From positions 9,040,770-9,104,769 of the forward strand of contig CP034993.1 of assembly GCA_004026145.2 (NCBI GenBank): a DNA stretch of 64,000 nucleotides, written 5' to 3'. Position numbers and translations under genes: made by a program. This DNA is from Takifugu bimaculatus (lineage: Eukaryota; Chordata; Actinopteri; Tetraodontiformes; Tetraodontidae). Below, piece after piece: positions 1 to 11,216 of the stretch; position 1 is the first letter of the stretch; each line of letters begins with the position of its first letter. The notes under the pieces are model-generated. The model did no database searches, had not been told where the DNA came from, and worked only from the letters and a program-made list of their open reading frames with translations.

Positions 1-751
1 CCCCCAGGCGAGCTGTGATCGGCAGCATGTGCGGGGCACCCGAGCTAGCTTACATTTGTGAAATCCTCCACGACTGCTGAAGAGAATCACAACGACCATC
101 TATGCATCTAACCACGATTTAAGAAGACCCCCGCAGTCCTCTGCACGAATCCCAGCCAAGATGCAACATTTATGAGCTTAAAACAGACTCGACAGTTCAA
201 ATGAATGTTTAGTTCAAGTATTATGGGAAAGTCAACTCTTGGTTTGATGATTTGAGTGATCTAGTGGGACCAGAGCAGGAAGGAAGGACCCTGCTTTATT
301 GCTTCTTCATACAGGTTTGGGTGGAGCGGCCTGTTGCTGCAGGGTGTCATTCATGGGCTGGGAGTCGCTCTCCAGCGGAGACGACAGCTTAGCCCTCGTT
401 CCAGGACAGAGCTGGCCCCTCTAACCATGGGTTTTGGGTTGTCTTGTGTTCTGTACCCCAGCAACTGTGGGGTCATTACCTGTTAACCCCCGTGCACATC
501 GCTCACCGAGCTGTTTCTACCTCTTTTTTTGGCAGCACGCAGTAGCTTTGATCCATGCCACAGCCCGAGCAGCAGCCCGTCATCTGCGCGGCGAGACACA
601 CAGAGGCCATTTTATAGTTACAGCTGAGGGGAGATAATCCTTCCTGGTGTCACATCAGATCAGGGGAGAGCTGCCGAGGTTATCTTAGCCAACGATTGTC
701 ACAACAACCTGCGCGACTGTACCCAGCATATAGGTAGATGAATACAAACAT
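1..751. other. no gene seen
   Basis: No recognisable gene or repeat. Open frames here are short and have no recognisable domain. The part around 590-710 (GAGGTTATCTTAGCC and neighbours) is AT/GC balanced and unique-looking, but nothing specific supports a function. Confidence 0.5.
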
Positions 752-781
752 CAGACAGACAGACAGGCAGGCAGGCAGGCA

Positions 782-856
<75 letters not shown>

Positions 857-868
857 CAGGCAGACAGA
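752..868. repeat. (AGGC)n tetranucleotide microsatellite
   Basis: About 29 units of CAGG/GCAG, with CAGACAGACAGG variants at both edges. It creates artificial open frames on both strands, one coding repeated Cys-Leu-Pro-Ala and the other Gly-Arg-Gln-Ala. These are not genes. Confidence 0.97.
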
Positions 869-954
869 GGAGGGCAGGGGACCAGCTCAACACTGGCCAG
901 CCGTGCTCTCCTTGGCTGCCCTTCCACTTCTTCTGCTCCTGTGGTGTGATGCCA

Positions 955-1075
955 AACTGCGCCAAGATGTTGGCTGACGCTGGGCGAGCTAATGAAAACA
1001 AATGATTGCCATTATTAGCACTTCACCTCGCACAACACAGGCGCCATAACAAAGGCCGACACGGCGTTTTCATCA
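955..1075. promoter_or_regulatory. candidate conserved non-coding element
   Basis: A compact unique block with homeodomain-like words (CTAATGA, ATTATTAGCAC) and a SOX/TCF-like ACAAAGG near 1050, next to a short CpG-rich patch (GCCGCGGCGGCGCGG). Its look matches vertebrate conserved non-coding elements. This is inference from composition only; no alignment could be run. Confidence 0.25.
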
Positions 1076-1120
1076 TGGCCGCGGCGGCGCGGAGCAAAGA
1101 CTCTCCATCTCTGCTTCCAC

Positions 1121-1139
1121 TTTTTTTTTTTTTTTTTTT
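1121..1139 (+). repeat. poly-T tract (19 nt)
   Basis: Uninterrupted run of T followed by G. There is no adjacent retroposon body or target-site duplication, so it is a simple homopolymer. Confidence 0.9.
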
Positions 1140-1780
1140 GATGAGATTGTGATTCTGCGACTTGCAGTTCAACCGTTCCCCGAGGAATAATACGTCAGAT
1201 ACAGCAGTCTATAGCTCAGTGGTTTCCAGGATTACAGGGGTGGAGAGATATTTCCCACGGGATCCATCAAGGTGAAAAAAGAGAAGTGTATTACAGGAAG
1301 AGATGTTTTATACAATAAACACCCCCCTTTTTATCAGATATTATCAAATATGAGCCTATTATTTGCACCAATAGTGACTTTATAACTGCGAAACAACTTG
1401 TTTGTCAAGGCATTGCCTGTAAACCTGTTTTTCTGTGTGTGTGTGCATATGTGTGTGTGTAGAGTTGCATGTAGACTGATATTTGGGGCACTGTTTTAAT
1501 ATGGCTTTTAATAAACTGAGCCATCCATCCATCCATCAAATCTGCTGTCCAGAACCTTCTTGCTGAGGGCGACAGGGCCAAACATGGAGAGTTTCACAGT
1601 AAAGTGCTGGCAAACCTTTAACTGCATACGTTATGGGGGGGGTCACCCACCGTGTCAGCTGTGGGAAGCCGAGGATGTGCTTCTGTGCTCGGCTGATGTT
1701 TTGTGGGTCATTTTGTGCGTCTCTCGTTTGGCTCCAATGTTGCACTGATCCAATGTTGTGTTTCTGCTTCTTTACCTGGA
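1140..1780. other. no gene seen
   Basis: Unique sequence with a short CATC run at 1521-1537 and a short GTGT run near 1434-1460. No recognisable coding frame. Confidence 0.5.
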
Positions 1781-1799
1781 CCCCCCCCCCCCCCCCCCC
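1781..1799 (+). repeat. poly-C tract (19 nt)
   Basis: Uninterrupted C run. It contributes a proline string to a long but spurious open frame that crosses it (1633-2319). Confidence 0.95.
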
Positions 1800-3747
1800 A
1801 CAACAGCCATCCAATCGCACATACATTAAATGCTATACATCCTCTCCAAGGGCCGACCGTGCACTCCAACCGCGCTGCTGGGATGGCACACTCTTACGCA
1901 CCGAGGAGAAGGATCTCAAAACTTGCTGTTTTTGCTCCCCTGAAGCGAGGCGCTTCCTACACACGAGTCAAATATGTTCACCCTTTGATGTGGGAGTGCT
2001 GACTCATGTTCTGCCTCCTCCAAATCGTTTCACGTGGACTTTAAGGCTCCAGTTACATCCTCACCCTTTTCTCACCGCCGAGCACAGGCGGCGGTTCTGT
2101 CGCGGGCGGGTCAGTGCAAGGTTGTGTTTGCTCTGCAGTATCACGGCGTGCAGCACAGAAGGGAGAGAGGGAGGAAGCTGCACCCGCCAATTAGGATGGA
2201 CGGCCGGCTACCTTCCCTTTCCCACACTTTCTCCGCCTCTTATTTCCTCTCCTGTAATGATCCGGGGAGGCAGCGTAATTGTCGTTTTCAGAATAGCTCC
2301 TCCGCGCTGGACGAGGTGAAACCTTGTAGCCGCCTCTTGGAGCTGCGCCGCGCCGAACTGCGTGCGCACGATGAACCGAGGCTAAATTTAAACACACGCT
2401 TGCTGACAGCTCCTCACAGCAGTGGCATTATCCATGATCTGCTGCACCGCAGGAGGAATCTTTTACCTTCAGCTGTCTCCGCCTCCCTTACGGGCACCTT
2501 CCCCCACGTAGGCGACCAATTTACTTGTTTGCAGTGACACGTGGCTCTCCCACCTCCACCACGGACATAGAAAACTAAAAATGTTGCCGGACCCGACTAT
2601 TAACCTCGTTATATTTCACCTTCGCTTTCACACAGACACAAAACGTATATAGATTTTTTGTTTTCCACAGGAAGGCTGTTAAGGGAAATAGAAAGGCTCC
2701 GTTTTATGGTGCTGTGGCTTTGCTGTGCAAGGGTGAGGATGCACGATAAGAGGAAGAAAGTGGCTCCAGCGCAGAAGCACCGGGGAGCCCGAGTCGCTCT
2801 CACTTTCACAAGAAATGTCGTTTTCTGACCTCCTCTGAGCTGCAGGATAAAAGCTTCTAGTGCTGCCACGAAAACAGGCTGTAATATCACCAGCAGTGGA
2901 CCCGAAGAGCCGCAGAGAAGCTAATGAAATATGCAGACGATGCTGCAGAGACAAATACGCCACAAGTCACCAATTTGAAAGTTTTTTTTTTAAGGAGCAT
3001 CCGCCGCAGCTTGATAGTGGTTGCCATAGCAGCAGAGAGAACAGAAGATGATTCATTTTAACGACGCTCAACGGACATCAGGGTCAGATCGCCAGAGCAG
3101 TGAACATTTAAGGCTTGAATCCGTGCAAAAGACACAATCAATCAGTGGTAATGCTTTCAGATCAACTTTAAAAACATCCACATTAGAAGGAAGTGGCTCC
3201 TGTCTGACTTTTGATCAATAAAATTACACTGAGAGTTAATAATCCACTCAAACGGGGAGCCAAATGTATGTGTCCGCTCCTGGATCAGTTAATGTTTGGA
3301 TGATTAATGTGAGACATCAGCACTGGGTCCTGCGTAATATTAAATCATAACAGCCAAACAAAGGCTGCTTATTGCTGTATTTGGCCAAAGAAGCCAAACG
3401 ATGAAGATAGATTTGCAGAAGTGCCGCCCCAGTTCTGAGGTCCTGGTTAAAGAAGGAGGGGAAGCCGAAGCGTTGCGGCAAAAGTTAAAGAGAAAGAAAA
3501 GAGTTTTGCATGTCTGAAGGTCATAATAAAAGTTGATCTGATATCAACTTATCCTGTCAGAGGGGTGAAAAGACCCATCAGCCAACCGATATTTGCTCTT
3601 TATTCTGGGACAGAAGAATTAGATTAGACACATTAACATAAAGGTTAGAACTGAGGCAAAGTTCACTGTTCTGGGATCAGTTCTCATTTGAATTGCAGCA
3701 GTTTGAAATATCAGACGAGCCTGAATTTCTTTCAAAAAAGGGAGGCT
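1800..3747. other. no gene seen
   Basis: Unique sequence. The longest plus-strand frame here (228 codons, 1633-2319) overlaps poly-C and has no recognisable domain, so I treat it as chance. A GTTGCCATAGCAGC word at 3017-3030 resembles half of an RFX X-box. Nothing else is supported. Confidence 0.5.
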
Positions 3748-3748
3748 G

Positions 3749-3796
<48 letters not shown>

Positions 3797-3823
3797 GTTG
3801 TCATCGTCATCATCATCATCATC
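3748..3823. repeat. (ATC)n trinucleotide microsatellite
   Basis: Roughly 25 CAT units with interruptions (CGTTGTCATCGT). In the opposite strand it reads as poly-Met, a pure repeat artefact. Confidence 0.97.
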
Positions 3824-5662
3824 TCTAATTCAACATAATTTGCTGCTGTCGGGAGTCAAATTTCAAACATTTTCTTGTGGTGTCACAGCCCCTTGTGCTG
3901 CTGTCCTGCTCTTCGATCAATGAGCAGCAGGAGACAACACAGATTAACCTTCTTGGACATGGAAATCAGATTAGAGCTCAAACACCCTTCGGATGGAGGA
4001 ACATGTACTTTAAGTGCCCAAATAAGCTTCTTGGACGTTTTTCCAAAAACTATTTCTTCCTTAATCTTGTTTGTGGATTCACAATACATCGCATTCCGTG
4101 TTTTTTCCGTGTTCCAGGTGCTAGCACTCACCCGTGCTGCTGTAGGCCCCTTAGTCAGATGGTGCTGGTTGCTGTCGGCTCACTTAGTCAGGAGCGAGTG
4201 TTCAGCAGATGTGACGTGGGCCTGTGTTGGAGGCACCGGCATCTTCTCCACCAGAAATGATTTCGGCGGCAGCTCGTGACTGCGAGCCAGCGTCTCCTGC
4301 CAGTCCGTGGATAAGCTTCTCTCACTCACAGGCTTGAGATGTGCCTGTCATATTACGGGGAGGGGGTTGCGGGGTGGGTGGGGGGGGGGGAGTGGAACAT
4401 GCTGTTCCTCACGTCACGTGGCGTTTTTGGATTCAAAGTTAGCCAGAAACCAAAGGAAGGTTGCAACATCCGACTTGTTTGAAGAACAGACTTGAGAGCG
4501 TTTAAAAAGGAAATTCAATTATGAATTCAGAAACTAAGAAAAACTGTTACATAAGCATGACACCATTAGTAGAGCTTGGCGTAAGAGTTAGCAGCTAAAG
4601 ACGTAGCTGCTCGAGGTTACATAAGGATTTTGTTTCCCCCATAAAAAAAATGTAATTAGCAGGAATCAGTTTTGGATAGTTTAATCGTGTGTGTAGACGG
4701 AAGACAAACTCAAAGATTAAAGACTTTTTCTATGTAAACGAAAGGCCAAGTTTTCAAATATTGTTCATCAACATGTTTTCATCTCTTAATAATCATTTCT
4801 CCTCTGCCGAGATACGCCCCCCCCCCCAGTGGTGAAATATTAAGAAAAATAGGAGCGAAAAAAAACAATAGTATTACATATTTTAACAACATATTTTTGT
4901 TCAGTGGACTTTCCAAGTTCATTAGCACTTTTCAGAACACCAGGAGGTTATAAACGGGTCTCTGCCGTCACACCAGCAGTGTTTTTCACAATTTAAAGTT
5001 GAAACTTTGAGAATGAAGTATCTCCATAGTTTAAAATCTGAACTTTGAGGAGGCTAGCACGTGTTAGCATTAACCAGCAACTCTTACTTCTCCTACTGTG
5101 ATCTTAGTGGACATGGTTCCAACCTCCAGCAGTCCAGTGTTCAGCAGCCACAGCCTGACGAAGGTGGTAAACAAGGAGCCTCCCGGTAACCATGGTAACT
5201 CCTCTACCTGCTGTGCTTTAGATGCCAGACTGAGACAACTTTTTAGTCCGTCATCGTGACTCGTAGTTTTCCCAGCTGACATAAAGAGCAGCAGCGGTGA
5301 CCTTGAGTCTATTGTGTATCGCAGCGGTAACATCTTCAGACATTTAACTATGTGTTGGTCTGAAAATGTAGGAATTCTGTATAACTTTCCTCATCCCTCC
5401 TCCCGTGTTAACGGAGCTGCGTCCGTGTGTCTGCAAGGTGGATTTTCCAGCTCATCTGATCTCAGACCCGCGTTAGAAACGCCACCGAGCAAAAACCTAA
5501 TAAAATTCCCCTCACTTCATGGTTTGTTAAGCGGTGACAGAGTTCTAGTTGATATTTTTTGTTATTTTTGTTGTCCTCTTCTTCTCTGAAACCGGCCTGT
5601 GACCTTTCCGCTTTTGAGCTTTGGTTTGGGATGAATCTCCGCAGCACCGAGAGCTCACCTAA
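3824..5662. other. no gene seen
   Basis: Unique sequence with a G-run at 4376-4391. A GTAACCATGGTAAC word at 5186-5199 is a near-palindromic RFX-like site on the minus strand. Open frames are short and anonymous. Confidence 0.5.
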
Positions 5663-5680
5663 CCCCCCCCCCCCCCCCCC
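5663..5680 (+). repeat. poly-C tract (18 nt)
   Basis: Uninterrupted C run; see the separate finding on poly-C tracts. Confidence 0.95.
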
Positions 5681-5996
5681 ATGCATAATACAACACACTT
5701 CACTTCCTTCTTGTCATCCAACACGAGCCTGTGTAAAACACATACTGTATGCACATATATCTGCATGTCTAAACCAGCTCTGTTCTACTACCTGCTTTGG
5801 TCTGACAGCACCAGCGGCGCCACCGTCCTTGACCTTCCTCTCCCGCTCCCACTGAGGTTGCGAGCACCGCCCTTCCGCTGCGCCGCGCCTGTGCCGGCAG
5901 GCCGGGGTACAAGGCAACAGCGTTTGGAGGGGGTTCGTCTTCAACGCTGGACCCGTGCCGCTTTTCTCCCCCCGATCTTCGCAGCACGTCCTCTGT

Positions 5997-6012
5997 TGCC
6001 ACCAGAGGGAGG
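5997..6012 (+). promoter_or_regulatory. CTCF-like motif
   Basis: TGCCACCAGAGGGAGG matches the vertebrate CTCF core (CCASYAGRKGGC) at all but the last core base. This is motif similarity only; occupancy is unknown. Confidence 0.35.
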
Positions 6013-6153
6013 AGAACAGCACGAAGGCTCGGTGATGAGCACAGAATAGATCAGTCATTGTTTGGAGATTTACTGGCTCATATTGGCTAAACATTGCCCG
6101 TCAAAAGAGGCCGTGGAATTGATTTGTTTTGCTAAATCTATAAAGTTTCATAA

Positions 6154-6300
6154 TTAGGGCTGCCAAACTATTACAATGTTCAATCAGATTAATTGCAGGG
6201 CTGATGCGTATTCGTTTGAATTAATCCCTTTGATTAAATTAATGATGATCAAATCATTTTTGGCTGTTTCATTTAGCTGGTGCAAAAATAGTCATGACAG
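6154..6300. mobile_element. possible hAT-like non-autonomous element relic
   Basis: The words AGGGCTGCCAAACTATTA and AATCAGATTAATTGCAGGGC resemble the AT-rich GATTAAT-containing ends of short non-autonomous DNA transposons that I recall from fish. No second terminal inverted repeat or target-site duplication is visible, so the assignment rests on remembered family resemblance. Confidence 0.35.
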
Positions 6301-6506
6301 AAGGGGATTTACACACTTAACTTGTTTGAGGAAATCTAGAAATCTAGAAACATAAAAATGTGTCCTTGACTATATTAATTGCTTAGATTTAAAAAAAAGA
6401 TCCACTTTACAACTGTGTCAGGCGGTTTGCCAGATGTCGACTTACTGCAGCCCCGACCCTCCGTCAGGGTGGTTTGGCCCCATCGGGGCGTTGCCGCTGT
6501 ACTTAC

Positions 6507-6665
6507 AGAGGAACTAATGTTTGCTTCACGCTGAACTGGAAGTGCTTCAGTGAAAGAAAAAGGCTCTGCAGAGCTACTTGATGGAGCTTCATCGGGAGGG
6601 CCGGTGGCTCGTTCATCTTGATTGGGTTGGTTCTGCTGCCAGGCAGCATTGGAGCGCCAATCCAT
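6507..6665 (-). CDS. anonymous open frame ending at a consensus splice donor
   Basis: A minus-strand frame begins MDWRSNAAWQQNQPNQ and continues with a Ser/Pro/Glu-rich segment. At 6506 it meets TCCTCT|GTAAGTA, an excellent 5' splice site. It opens after a TGA upstream of 6665, and no strong acceptor is visible between that stop and the ATG. The peptide is hydrophilic, without membrane segments or recognised motifs. It could be a first coding exon, but open frames of this size also arise by chance. I do not recognise a protein. Confidence 0.18.
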
Positions 6666-8180
6666 AAAACCTTTCCCTCGAATGAATCATGGAGATCGAC
6701 TCATCTTAATTGATGTGTTGGTTCTGACAGCCCTGTTCATAATCAACATGAGCCATTCTTCCATGTCCTGTTATTCCAGTGGTGACCACAGGGGGCGCTG
6801 TAGTCTCCTCCAGTCTGTGTTGTCTGTGAGTGCGTCTCCTGACTCATGAGATGTGGGAGGTTTGGACCGGTTTTCCCTCTGATGTATACTGTCTTCAGGC
6901 TGACGTCTCGTCTCATAAACCTTCGCCGACCCCGCCTCCACGTTGCCTTCCTTGAAATAATAATTTGGCCCGTGCAGAGGGAATAATTTATCGTGAAGGG
7001 ACCTCTTCAACACCTCAAAAGAACCGAGTGCCCTAATAGAAAAGAGAGTGGGTCCTCTGCAGCCTTGAACACTCAGCAGTGAGCAACCGACTTTATTCTG
7101 AACGCGGTTGTTGACAAATTGTAATTAAAAGATTTGTTAATGTGAAGTGATTAAAAAGACTGCAGGCATTTCACGGGGAAAATCAGCATGCAAATTGCTT
7201 CCTCTCCAACTGCTGGTGCTGCTCACTTTGGTGAATGGAAGTCTTTGCCCCACTGTTATCGTAATATTAAAGAGCTGTCACTTCTCCTGGAACGGAATGC
7301 GCAATGTGGAGAATTTGCATGTTCCAACAGCTATCTTGTTTTTGCCAGGATGAGCAATTATTGGGGAGATGCTTATTCTCCCCACAAAATGGGACGGTAA
7401 TTCCCCGTCCTCCCAGAGACGGGTGCGTCCCCCTGCGTGCGCGTCGTGTCTCATTTCTCGCTCCATTTCCAGGATCTGGGATTCTTCCAGTGGGCACGAA
7501 AGGTCTTTTCTCTCCACGATTCGCTGAGAGGCTGCAGTAGATCACAGATGATTCACGTATGAGTGACGGTGACCCGCACGATCCTGCCGGAAGGCTAATG
7601 TCGCCCATCAGGATGAGTGGACTTGTTCCCTTAACAGGTTAGAGTGATAGATACATCGCCAGCTTTTACATAGCAGAGAAATCAAAACAACCCACCTTTA
7701 TGCACAATGCTGAGCTCCTGTTACCGGGCAACCTTTTTCATCTCACATCCTGATGTTTCCGTCTATCAGGAGATGCAAATTAAGCAGAAACTTGCCACCA
7801 GAGTTCCTTCGGCGTAGATCAGGAGCTGTCGAGGCACCAATCAGACTCTCCACAAGTGTCCATCTGTTCACATTTGAACAAACGCGCGTCTGGTTTGTGT
7901 TTTTATTCCACTGATGTGAGCTCATGTACAACTCGTGGTTTAGAAAAATGAAGGTGACGGCCAAGATGTTCAGGTTGGAGCCATATGGTGCTGAATTATA
8001 AGGACAAGTATAGACATAAATCCATCCTCAGGTTTCAGGCAGCGTGCCTCAGAAAGGCTGTGCCTCGTATGCAGACGGTGGCGTTCGCTGGCTCTCCTAC
8101 ACACGGACGCCATCTTTAAGGGGTCGTCAGCGTTCGTCTTCCCTCGTTTGTTCACCAGAGTTTGGCTGACGGACTCGGTG
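6666..8180. other. no gene seen; one X-box-like site
   Basis: Unique sequence. An AGGGGGCGCTGT word at 6788-6799 resembles the 3' half of a CTCF site, but the 5' half does not fit. GTTACCGGGCAAC at 7720-7732 fits the RFX X-box pattern (RYYRYY, one-base spacer, RRNRAC). No gene recognised. Confidence 0.45.
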
Positions 8181-8184
8181 GATC

Positions 8185-8480
8185 GTGTTGAGAGGAAGAT
8201 TAGATAAATAACAGCAATCTGCTCTAATTCTGCATTTATAATGAATTACAGAGAGCAGAATCTATGGTGTTCTAATGGCTTCGGGTGGTTTTTAACCTCA
8301 GTCTAGTGCTTCTGTAGCTGATGGGAGAATTATTAATGACTCCTCTTGACAGATTTGATGCCCCTCATCGGCTCTCAATGCGTTTGACTCCAAACGTTTT
8401 TGTTTTCCTGCCACGGAGGATGAAGCCCGGAGAATAATTTGCCCTAATTTAACCGGAAACTTTCATTAATTTTTCTCTTT
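8185..8480. promoter_or_regulatory. candidate conserved non-coding element
   Basis: An AT-rich unique block with repeated homeodomain-like words (ATAATGAATTACAG at 8239-8252, ATTATTAATGAC at 8329-8340, CCCTAATTTAACC near 8441). There are no long open frames or repeats. The clustering suggests an enhancer-type element; this is inference from composition. Confidence 0.25.
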
Positions 8481-9721
8481 GAGATCTCAGTGTTCAGTCA
8501 AAGTAAGAAGATGACAGCAAATCTACCCAAAGCCTGTTGTGAGCATCCTTTTGACTGGCATCTAACGATCCATCAGCTAATAATCCCTCCCTGACAGGGA
8601 AGAGGCGCCGTGCATTTGCTCTTTAGTTGCCTTTGAGGTGCACCACTTGGCCTTGAGTTTGGCAACAGTGATCTGAAGCAACAATGTGAGGGTTTGACCC
8701 AAAAGTCACTTTATTTGTTTCACGTGTGAATATTTTGATGGCGAGGTGAATAGTCAGGTGGCACAAAATGAACGTGTGTTTAAACTGAATGTGAAAGAAC
8801 AGAAGAGGGGAAGGAATGATGTCAAACAGGGTGAACTCCTCTCTAAATGAGTGGTTAGATGCAGCAGGCACATTTGCATGCTGGTTACATTTCTTATGCA
8901 GGTGGAGTTTGTCAAAAAACTTCTGAAATCTGAGTTTAGATTTCTGATTCCTGTGAATTGACAGGCAGACAGGACAGCTGGTGGCAGCAAAGAGTGCCTT
9001 GTCATTCTTTTCTAAAATGATCCCAACAAACCCGTCCTTATGTTTCCTTTACCTCGGCAGCACTGAGTGAGGGATTTCGTACATTTACTGACTGTTCTGC
9101 TTTATGTCACTGAACCACCTTCCTGTACAAGCCTCCCAAATCCCAGAACAATAAGGTCTTAACAATAAGGTCTCACTTAATTTATAGTCAGCTTTTTGCT
9201 GCTTACAGATGCAGAATTCCACCATATCCCATAAAATAGGAAGATGGGACAGTCATGATGGAGTGGAATGAGGAGGAACACACTCTTACTATCACAGTGA
9301 TGCCATTAAAGACTCCAGTCTGTTCTTTTTGTGGTCGTTAGCTTTTAGCAATTAGCATGAGAGTTTTTTTTCCAATCACAGACTCAAATATTGACAATCC
9401 ATTTGGGTTATAACAAGTATGCTAGTAGTTTTGCCTCATGACTGACATTAGAGGTTGAAATGAGGATAAAGGTCAGAATGGACGGGGAAAAAGATCAAGG
9501 CTGAGGCTTCAGGGTGAAACGGACGTTTTATATGGTTATTAAAGTAATCCAATTTCATTTTATCTAATTTTTCATCATTCATCATCGTTTCATCATTTCA
9601 CTTTTTAAAAAAAATGACTTTCTTATCCTTAGTTGGAAGAAGAAAATGTACTGAAGGAATTTAAAAATCTAATAAAAGTTTAACTGGGACAATCAAACCT
9701 ATCTCCAGCACATCTGTGCGG
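8481..9721. other. no gene seen
   Basis: Unique AT-rich sequence with a short direct duplication (ACAATAAGGTCT) near 9149-9171. No gene or transposon recognised. Confidence 0.5.
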
Positions 9722-9830
9722 ACGTCTGCAACCTCAAATAGACCTTTAGATACGTGAGGACCAGCCAAATGTCCCCACAAATGTCCTCATTTCACATTAA
9801 AATGATGTCCTGGTCTTCAGAATGTAGCAT

Positions 9831-9832
<2 letters not shown>
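9722..9832 (-). repeat. interspersed fish-type repeat fragment
   Basis: Read on the minus strand this contains GGGGACATTTGGCTGGTCCTCA. The copy at 30,440-30,618 has the related GGGGCCCATTTTGGCTGGTTCC. Both abut (TG/CA)n, which is typical for this fish repeat class as I remember it. The two in-window copies support a shared family; its name is not certain. Confidence 0.5.

Positions 9833-9903
<71 letters not shown>
9833..9903. repeat. (CA)n microsatellite
   Basis: About 35 uninterrupted CA units at the tail of the repeat fragment to its left. Confidence 0.98.
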
Positions 9904-9905
<2 letters not shown>

Positions 9906-10934
9906 GATTAATTGAACGTCTAAGCCTGTAACCCTAAAATAGGCAGAGACAGCGGTGCGCAGGTGTAGCACATTAGCATTGGTGCAGGTAAGCAGCCCTC
10001 AGGTGAACAGGCAGTAGTAATCAACCCACTCTGAAAGGAGAAATAGGAGAGCTGGAAATGGACCCAGATTCTTAAGAACACTGCAGAATCTGTGTGAGCA
10101 CAGCCTCACACACCCGTGGTGCCGCGGCAGCAGCCCCAACCTGCTGAGGCCACACACACAGTTCAACACGTTTGATCCACAGGTGTGAACACAACTGTGC
10201 TGCTGCCAGACCCGTGAGGAGAGCTGTGGGTGTAAGGTCCACGTCTGAACCGACCCAGAGCTCCACGGAACAACAGAGATCAGGCACGCTGCTAAAAAAC
10301 TGTTCAATCCTTTAAAGGTTGAACGCTTGAAAATGCACCTGTGTGTGTATCCGTGATCCTCCCCAGGGAATGTTTTCTTTAATGGATCTGACTGAAGCTT
10401 TCTGAAGATAATTGTGTCCCTGGCGCCAGCAGACTGTGGGCAGTCCCGCCGGCCTCTGATTGTCCTCCCCTCTTGTTTGGCCTCACGGTTCCTCACAGCT
10501 CCAGATAACGACAGCGAAGTCTCTGATTCAGTCTGATGACAAGTGAGCATGGAAAAACTGCCTCATATTAGCGGCTCGGAAATGCTTGAAATGGCTCGTT
10601 TTGTTCCATCTCAGTCATTGGTTTTGAACTTCGTCTAAACTTGTCGCTTCATTGAGAATTCCGATTTATAGAAATCTCCTGGAATAAGTCTCTTTATTCT
10701 CCATTCTCACCAATAGACGGTGCCGATTCCTGTTTTGTTTGTCAGCTGTTACTGGCCCTCGCCCTCGCCATTTGTTGTCCTCAACAGAGAGAAAGACTTC
10801 TATTTATGGTCTGTTCCTATTAGTTTTCACAGAGAACAGACTGATAAACTCTTTACACCGCTTGTGGAGTCATGTCTGACTTTTTTTCCCCCAGCAGTGA
10901 TCCGACAGGAAGGAGATCACCCCGGATGATGATT
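9904..10934. other. no gene seen
   Basis: A minus-strand frame of 183 codons (9,999-10,550) is the longest here but has no signal peptide, domain or recognisable motif. It is treated as chance. Otherwise unique sequence. Confidence 0.45.
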
Positions 10935-11216
10935 TCACGCTGTCATTTCTCTCCCCGTGGAGATAAGGAAGCCCGATGACTGCGCCGAGCCAAACTTGGG
11001 ATCGGTGGGTTTGAAACGAGGCGTCCTTTGTCGAGGTGGTGACGAGTCTTTGACATCGATGACAGCTGACTGACAGCAAAGGGAGGACACTTTTAGAGCC
11101 CGACTGCTTCCGTTGGAGCGGCTGTAGGAGGAGGTGGAGGAGGCTAATCCAGCGGTTGATGCCGCCCCGCCAGCACAAGCCGGCGGAGGACGGGAGCCTT
11201 TACTCGATTTGTTCAT
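10935..11216 (-). CDS. anonymous 93-codon Ser-rich open frame
   Basis: This minus-strand frame starts MNKSSKGSRPPPACAGG and runs through a Ser/Gly/Ala-rich segment to a basic stretch (RQRTPRFKPTDPKFG), then a TGA stop. The ATG has A at -3. Base composition and amino-acid mix look more coding-like than neighbouring frames. There is no membrane segment, recognised domain or nearby consensus splice acceptor. It could be an exon of a disordered protein or a chance frame. I do not recognise it. Confidence 0.2.
   Translation of the reverse strand: MNKSSKGSRPPPACAGGAASTAGLASSTSSYSRSNGSSRALKVSSLCCQSAVIDVKDSSPPRQRTPRFKPTDPKFGSAQSSGFLISTGREMTA

Noticed and set aside
487..505. CCCCCGTGCACATCGCTCA resembles the 19-bp unit at 12,703
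   Set aside because: One near-match of 19 bp in a 64-kb window is within chance expectation.
1633..2319. 228-codon plus-strand open frame
   Set aside because: It crosses a poly-C run (proline string), overlaps other frames, and shows no domain, signal peptide or splice context.
9999..10550. 183-codon minus-strand open frame
   Set aside because: No recognisable domain or motif; composition is not convincing and nothing in the context supports a gene.
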